Origin: Cheilinus undulatus
Lineage: Eukaryota > Chordata > Actinopteri > Labriformes > Labridae
Direction of reading: 5' to 3'
NCBI RefSeq assembly: GCF_018320785.1
Contig: NC_054875.1
Location: 29,579,157 to 29,643,156 of the forward strand
Length of the DNA stretch: 64,000 nucleotides
A model generated the notes under the pieces. It searched no databases and was not told the DNA's origin. It was given only the letters and a program-made list of their open reading frames with translations. Position 1 is the first letter of the stretch, and each line of letters begins with the position of its first letter. Below are positions 56,058 to 64,000 of the stretch, piece by piece. The position numbers and the translations under genes were made by a program.

Positions 56058-57929
56058 CTAAACAAACACATATCAATTACCAAAACCAGTCCAAAATAGA
56101 AAACCCTGCAGTCAGTGATTAAACACAATCTACACAAGCAGCATTTTTCTGTTGAACACATAAACATTTAATTTTGCTTGCCTGGGTAATTTTGAAATCT
56201 GGGAGGACAAAAAAGTTGTGCATCTTTCTTTAATCACAATTAAGTTTGACACAAATTTTAAGAGTATAAACCATTTTGTATACATTCTTGCTGGTGTATA
56301 TAAAAAAGCCGATGTCACTAGTAGCTGAATCTTTTAAAGCTACAGACATTGTTGATGCAGTGAACTCATAAGAAAATCAAACCTATCAGTTTAACTTTCA
56401 AGCCTATTTTAAAGCTTTTTTACAAAAACAAATGAAGCTGTTAAACCTGTCAAACTGTAAGAACAGCTGTTGATGTTTTTCGGTGCAACCAGTGCACACA
56501 TGCTGTCACTATGCTTCTCAGCAAAAGTTATGGATGTAAGGTTACCATGCTTGTGCAAGGTTTTGTAAAATCAATACAAACACTGAGGTCTAAATATCAT
56601 CCAGCCCTGTGAAAGCTGCAGTGACTGCAACTCGCTTTTTCCATGTCTAAGGCAGGTAACATTTTACACACTGCGGGAGTCTGTTTAGTATATTTAATGA
56701 CTACTGGGAATCTAATCTACAACCACAAAAGGGGTAGATCTTTCAGCTGCGGAGTCTAGCATAATTGACCTTTAGACTACCACTAACTACTCAGCTAACT
56801 TACACGATCTCATCATTGGAAACATGTTGTGATCGCCATAGGCCAAACTTCTGTTTGCTGACAGATCTAAAGACATCAAGCCAGAAGGAATGTGAGTTAA
56901 TGAGTAATCAAGCTCCTCGAAATAAGTTCCCAAAGACGACATGGGACAATAAAATGACCAGTCGGATCTGAATGCACTGAGAAAATTACTCTGGTGCAAA
57001 AAAAAAAAAAAAAAAAAAATCGGTCTATTCCTTTAATGTGTTGCCCGTATCATAGAGGCCCTTAACTTTAGACTTACATAAGAGTTGTTCACCAAAACTA
57101 CGTAAATATTCTTGTAATTAAGAATGTAACTGGTCGATTTTACAAAGCAAAACAAATAACTTTCTTTAATTTAGTACTTTAAACTAATGTGGTGCAACAC
57201 ACCGCAGACTACCGTACAAGCGGCCATGGAACCATGCCGTTGGTTGTGTGCTAACTTGCAGGCTAGCTTCAGGGGCAGTCGTTTCATGATAAATAGCTGC
57301 CAAAAAGACGATCACACGGTCAAAAAAAGAAAGAATAAGCGGGCTTGATTCCCTTAAGAAGCTGCAAAAGACCATCCATTACAAGTTGGTAGATCAGACA
57401 ACGTGATATCCATCTGTTACTGCTTTTGCAAAACAAAATCAAATGCCAAAGGTTGAAGCCACGCTAACGTCGGCCTAGTCACGTTGATTTTCCTGCGCAC
57501 TCGCGAGACACTTGTGCTGCTGGCAAACACATGCTAGCAAACCACCTCACGACTACGACCAAGAAGCACAGTTCAGTCGACGATCAATCTATTCTTCCTG
57601 ATAAGAAAGTCCCGATCAGACTCTTGTGGTGATAAACATGTACCGTAGATTAATTAGGAAGGGTATCTATGTAGATATACCATAAAAACAAAATTTCCCG
57701 CGCAGGGCGCAGACACCAAAGTCGTTGTGACGAGCTAACGTTAGCAGGCCGTGCTGACAGCCCGATGCTCCGTTAGTGGAAGCACAAAACGATACTTCGT
57801 TTAAAAAAACGAAAACCGACAACAAGCAAATATACATAAAATAAGAAATATTAACATGTCACAGTTGCAAAGTTAACACACACTCGGTCACTAATGATTG
57901 CATTATTCCTGCTCTGCTTTATTGCTTAC
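56058..57929 (-). other. cnbp: cnbp intron 1
   Basis: Intron between the 5' UTR exon (donor gtaagc at 57928-57929 on minus) and the ATG exon (acceptor 'tttgtttag' ending at 56058). It holds an A-run of about 20 at 57000-57020. There is no CCTG repeat tract of the kind found in the human gene's first intron. Confidence 0.65.
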
Positions 57930-58130
57930 CTCTCTGGCTACCTAGCTATGTCAGTGTTTACGCCTCCTTCTTTGCGCTGCATGCGGTGTGAGCAGGAGTT
58001 CCTGAATTGTCATTCACGGGATCCAGTGAAAAACCTGCACAGCCATTGGCCACAAACTCTGTGAGCAGCCAGTCAAACACTAGAATATGTGGACACCGCC
58101 TCTATGAATCAGCCAATCATAAATATAAAA
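57930..58130 (-). promoter_or_regulatory. cnbp: cnbp 5' UTR exon and promoter region
   Basis: On minus, 'ggtagccagagag' is followed by the donor 'gtaagc', so a non-coding first exon ends at 57930 and starts perhaps near 57985. Upstream sequence to about 58130 contains CCAAT-type words ('agccaatcat', 'gccattggcc' on plus). No TATA box is clear. The transcription start is inferred. Confidence 0.5.
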
Positions 58131-58275
58131 TGGTCCCTTCTCCTTAAATCGACTGGCCTTATTTATCCACTTCATTTTCACTTCAAAGATATTATTAAAA
58201 AGGCATATTGCAGCTTTTATGCTGATAGCAGTATACTAAGCTACCAGGTGGTATAAACGGTACTATTGCAATCTA

Positions 58276-58343
<68 letters not shown>
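58276..58343. repeat. Poly-A / (TA)n low-complexity tract
   Basis: About 37 consecutive A bases, then about 30 bases of alternating TA. It may be the tail of an old retroelement, but no body is seen. Confidence 0.9.
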
Positions 58344-58348
<5 letters not shown>

Positions 58349-60480
58349 CCGGTGGCAATATATTGTTTAAAAGGAGGGACACTATCAGGTAGTATTTTAA
58401 GAAAAAAAATAGAAAAATATTTTTTTAGCCTAGGTTCAATTTGTTATTGAAATTATTATTTGAATTTCTATACCTATTTCATTAAATTCTTGTTTTCAAT
58501 ATAGAAAAACTGCATAGCAATGTTTTGGGTTAAGTCAGCTTTCTGCTTTTTTCCAAAGAGAGTAGTTTCAGTTGGAGGTGATGCTCTGAAGGATCAAATC
58601 TTTTAAAATATAAATTCAAGCTATTATTTCTGAACATACGCCCTTGATTTAACTGTGTAATGCCTCAGAGGAAGCTATATTCATAGCGTCAGTGCAGTAA
58701 CTTGTATAGACACTTGTAGACTGCCCGATCTGGTCTTGCATGAATTGTACCAAGATTACTGGCACCTGGTTGAATTAACCAGGTAGTTAAAAAAAATGTT
58801 TGCGTACAGCAAAAGTCAATATCCAGTGTTTGAGGCCGTACATCTGAATGTTTAAATCATTGTAAGGCTATAATCCCTAAAGGTGACTTTGATTTTCTGT
58901 TTTGATTGATATATTTTTCATTGAAAAATGTGCACATCTCAAATACATCTGTGACTTGTTTGCAACCTTTGATTCACAAAATAAACAAACTTTTGTTTTT
59001 TAATTGCAGGAAGCATGAATGAGGATTTCCCAAACATAGCAAGTCAATGTAAACTGATGTATACCCTTCTTGTTTAAAGAGTCATCCTGATTGCATCATG
59101 TTTTGAATACAAGAGAAGTGATAGAGACAATAATCCATGAGAGCTGCAAGCATCTCAGCTAACTGGCCTGTAAGTGCTCAGTCAGATCAATAAGTGGGAA
59201 AGATGCGTTCATCTCAGTCTTAAGGAGGCTCTGGTATATTGCCATTCCTGTAATCTTAATTTTTCTGGTCTCAACCACTTTTACAAAGAAGCATGAGAAT
59301 ATCACTAGCTAGGGTGAACCCTATTTATTATTTGACTATATTTGGCCCATATTTTGTCCTCGTAGACTGAAATACGAGGATCTTTGTGCATGTGGGGTGG
59401 AGTACCTTAAAACGCTCCACAATGACAAAGCCCTGCCCTCATCCTCACACAAACCAGTATTTGACATTTCTGCTATTTGTTTCATAGAGTACCCTTAAGA
59501 AAAGGTTATTTTGAGCAGAATTAGACTGGAAAGTTAACGTAGACTAGTAAAAATAAAGTGAAAGTGGTTTAAAACAAGGGGTAAGCTATTTTCTTACTGG
59601 AAGAGTCTGCTCCCTCTCTATGGAAACATTGTTTGCTAATCCCATCAAGACATATTGTCCGGGATGGTGATGAAGCTGGGTTATTTAGACCGTGTCAACT
59701 CCAGCCTGCATGAAAGGACCTATGAGCCATCTGTGACGATCAGGGCATCTCAGGGGACCCAAACCGTGATGTTACAGAGATGGTGACCACATGGTGAGTG
59801 CGGAGGTACGGTTTCACAATTGTTGTGAGTTTGAGCCAGTTTGGAAGAAAATAAAGCGTATTTTGGGAGGTCATGAAAGCTTCTGTTTATGTTTTAATAC
59901 GTAAAAAATCCTGAAACTGATGCATATACGTCAAACCATAATACCTCATCTCTTAATACCAAGTGGAGCTTCTTTCCCTGACTGTTATCTATATCATGCA
60001 AGTTGAATCTTTACTGATTGTTCTTAAAACATGTTGAAGCAGCAGAGTAAGTGATGTACAGGAAGGCTCCATGCAGTTTGAAATGCACTGTCCCCAAATC
60101 TCCAGATGATGGTGCACTACGAGTTAGTGATAGACTCACACACCAAACCAAACCGACTGTAAACTGATTTTTGTAGCTTTTTACAAATAATAGTGCAACA
60201 TTTTGAAAAGAATAAATATTGCATCTGTATTTTTTATATGCATTATCCTCAATAAATCAAGATGCCCCTTTACCATGTTAGCTCTCCTTATAGCATAAAA
60301 GTGCAATTGTGAAAAACATAATCACCTCTAAAGGCTCGGAGATTTAGACAAAATGTATTATTTTGGTTTTATAAAAACAATGTTTCACCAAAGTGGGAGG
60401 GCTCAAGTTAGTGCTATAGCAGCGCAGTGTTAGTGATGCTTACAACTCTTGTTATGACTGCAAGGTCCTGTTTCAATCAC
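58344..60480. other. Intergenic between cnbp and raf1, no gene recognised
   Basis: AT-rich, with no conserved coding sequence, named repeat or RNA gene seen. The two genes are divergently transcribed, roughly 2.8 kb apart. Confidence 0.5.
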
Positions 60481-60914
60481 TGGCGTCAGACGGACGCACG
60501 ACACCAACTCAAACCTTTTCACCTTCGCCTCAACAACGTAAATATTGATTGAAACGCGAGGCATTACCGAAAAACTTCTGGGTGTTTCACTTTGTAAGCG
60601 CCTCACGAGACTTCAGGAGTTTCCTTCGTCGTGTCACTTTGAGGTTCCGACGGATTTTTTCGCTTTTACTTGCCGACACTTGGAGAAATAACTTTTCCTG
60701 TATTATATCAGTGTGTCTCATAAAGAAGACCCGCCTGTAACCTTCGCTGCTTGTATCCCTGCTACATTTAACGAATATTAAAATCATTTTCGCCAGTTTC
60801 ATGCTCCTTCCCAACTTTTTCCCTTTTCTTTGAATGCGTTGCAAATATGATGATGTCACCGACGCCACTTTTTCCTGAAGTTATGGCGGAGCACAACTTT
60901 TCTAACTTCTCTTG
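60481..60914 (+). promoter_or_regulatory. raf1: raf1 putative promoter and non-coding first exon
   Basis: GC content and CpG density rise here. A donor 'cttg|gtaagc' at 60915 probably ends a 5' UTR exon; mammalian RAF1 also has a non-coding first exon. 'ttatggcggag' at 60881 holds a Kozak-like ATG and also a YY1-type ATGGCGG word. 'gatgtcac' near 60852 is a half CRE. The start of transcription is not determinable. Confidence 0.5.
60883..60914 (+). CDS. Possible raf1 upstream ORF split by the first intron
   Basis: ATG at 60883 gives MAEHNFSNFS and reaches the donor with TG left over. Spliced to the exon starting at 62737 (first base A), this makes TGA. The result would be a ten-codon upstream ORF ending exactly at the junction, 26 bases before the raf1 ATG. 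Alternatively the ATG is only part of a transcription-factor motif and is not in the transcript. Confidence 0.35.
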
Positions 60915-62736
60915 GTAAGCATACACAAGCTACTGGCTCCTAGCATTGCTACTCTTTGAATTGTGTCTTAACTGCAAACTACAACTGTTAAACAGCTTCT
61001 CTTTACGATACACGACCAAACCATGCGTATGTTTGAACAAGTTACATTTGAATGGACGGTGTATTTAGCTGTGCAGCGAAGTTAAACGATATAGTTAGTT
61101 CGCCTCTGAGGGCCTACGGGCAATTTCACAGTAATAACTGGATCTACGAGGCCTTTTAAAAAACCACGTAGCTACCAGTGGCTTTATAAGTCGTGCAAAC
61201 AATGCACTCATTTTAGTTGTAGGCTTATTTTACACTGTTTCGTCTGACTTAATTGGAACTCTATTGAAGGCGTTTTAAAGTAAGTTTGGTAACCCAATCT
61301 CTCCTTAAATATGCTAACCTGCTGCTGACATTGATCTCACCTACATTGGCGACTTTGAGGATTTCAGTCAAGTAACAAAAGGAATGCATGCACGCATGGC
61401 AAGCTTGTGACGCTGATTGTCTTAAGTTATGCAGACTGACCTGTTATGTGGAAAAGAACGAGTCTAAAAAGACTAAGTTTTCTGGGCTTTACAAACTTTT
61501 TGTTGATACCCTTTTATGGATGCATCATAGCACTTGTTTTGAACACAGTCCCTCCAGCGTGGTGAGAAGGGCTGATTGCCTACAAACATCTGAGATCCTG
61601 CTTTTCTTTTCTGTGCCACTGACATACCAGTTATGTGTGCTGTGACTGACAGCTAACCACTAACTGCTGTAAATCATCTCCTCTCTGTTAACAAGTCCAT
61701 ACAGAGATAATGAGCAGTGTAGCTGGGTGAAAGTATACACATGCAAAAAAAGGACAGCCAGCTTGCAGTTTGCACTGAAAAGGACCTAGAAAAAGGAGTG
61801 TTTGGATAGTGGCTTTATAGTTTAAAATGTTCCTTTCAAGAAACAAATATGTTTTATATATTTTTAAAATTATTGACAAGTTTCCTATCGTATTATGTGG
61901 CATATTTAACATCTACTGCATATTACAAGATGTTAAGTTGTCTCTCCTGTCTGGCCGTGCAGAAGAAAAGGTCTATTGGAAGCACACACTGTAAATAACA
62001 CAGGTGACCTTTGTGGTGGCCTGAGATTCTCCTGGTCTGAGTGGATTAGTGTGTCTACATTGCTTTGCCACTCTCTCAAATCAAAAGGAAAGGAAAGCTG
62101 CTATATTTAATTAAAAAATGTGGTATTCATACAACTATTACTTTAGCAGGGGAACAGAGTTTTTTAATCACATATGGCAAATAACAGGTCAGAAAACATA
62201 AGTAGTTATTTCTCTCTGTGGCACACCTCAGAAAGGGTCTGATCTAGTGTACTGACATAACCCCAATGTGGCCCTAATCACCCAGGAGGGTTTTGCTTCA
62301 CTTGATTACGTTTGGGGATTACATTGAACAAGTTAATGACACATTCACTTAAATCTGTTTGTTTTGCTTCTTTCTGTGTTAGCAACGAAAACTGACTTAC
62401 ATTCACTCCAATGCTAGATTTCAGGTTTTATAATTGATGATTAGACACCCAATACTTCTACAAAGAAGACGGAAAACCAGTACGATTGATTCTATTCCAA
62501 TTTACTTCACAGGCACATTTAAAAACAAATAAAATTGACCTATCAAACATTACTACAAAAGTAAACATCAATATAAAAACAACAGGAGATAAAGAACAGT
62601 CTTTAGACTAATTGTAAGAGCCAAAACCAAAGAATAAAAGTGTACTTTTAGGCAGTATGGCAGAGTGTTATAACTCCATTGTTGATTTGGACTACAAATA
62701 TCATCTTTGCATGTGTTTTTTCTGTTTTCTTTTCAG
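60915..62736 (+). other. raf1: raf1 intron 1
   Basis: Non-coding interval between the proposed first exon and the ATG exon. No repeat family or additional exon recognised. Confidence 0.5.
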
Positions 62737-62762
62737 ACTACTGTGAGTACTTGGCTTTACTA

Positions 62763-64000
<1,238 letters not shown>

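Noticed and set aside
56058-57929. Disease-type CCTG repeat in cnbp intron 1
   Set aside because: Looked for specifically; only an A-run is present.

Overview
The window is a piece of a teleost (ray-finned) fish nuclear genome. The evidence is vertebrate multi-exon genes with GT-AG introns, compact introns, several decayed Tc1/mariner elements, a hAT-like element, tRNA-derived SINEs and an L2/CR1-like LINE. All identifications come from reading translations and splice junctions by eye; no database search was run. Exon models were checked for reading phase at every junction.

Layout, left to right. (1) 1-11.2 kb: no gene seen; dispersed repeats, a T-rich decayed tandem array, a Tc1 relic and an ancient tandem duplication. 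(2) 11.5-30.7 kb, plus strand: iqsec1, an ARF guanine-nucleotide exchange factor with IQ, Sec7 and PH domains. Fourteen coding exons join in phase to 1142 codons, including a proposed alternative first exon, a 30-bp microexon and a His-rich last exon ending in a PDZ-type C-terminus. The 3' UTR probably runs to 31.4 kb and perhaps to 34.1 kb. (3) 34.6-42 kb: a pair of dispersed repeats and a tandem repeat around gp9 (40.0-40.7 kb, plus strand), a single-coding-exon leucine-rich platelet-receptor subunit with an unusually long cytoplasmic tail. (4) 45.0-53.2 kb, minus strand: hdhd5 (CECR5), a predicted mitochondrial HAD-family hydrolase with eight coding exons (442 aa). Its first intron holds a Tc1-like transposon interrupted by a LINE. 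(5) 55.0-58.0 kb, minus strand: cnbp, a seven-CCHC-zinc-knuckle nucleic-acid-binding protein (166 aa). (6) 60.9-64.0 kb, plus strand: the 5' part of raf1, covering the Ras-binding domain and the C1 domain; the kinase domain lies beyond the right edge.

The genes are unrelated in function; this is a syntenic block, not an operon or pathway. From general knowledge, RAF1 and IQSEC1 are close neighbours on human 3p25, CNBP and GP9 lie together on 3q21, and HDHD5 is on 22q11. The window therefore joins segments that are separated in human.

I saw no CRISPR array, no intact mobile-element ORF and no convincing wholly novel gene system. The most useful items for a second look are the iqsec1 alternative first exon, the gp9 tail, the raf1 leader ORF that spans a splice junction, the nested transposons in hdhd5 intron 1, and several composite repeat families that I cannot name.
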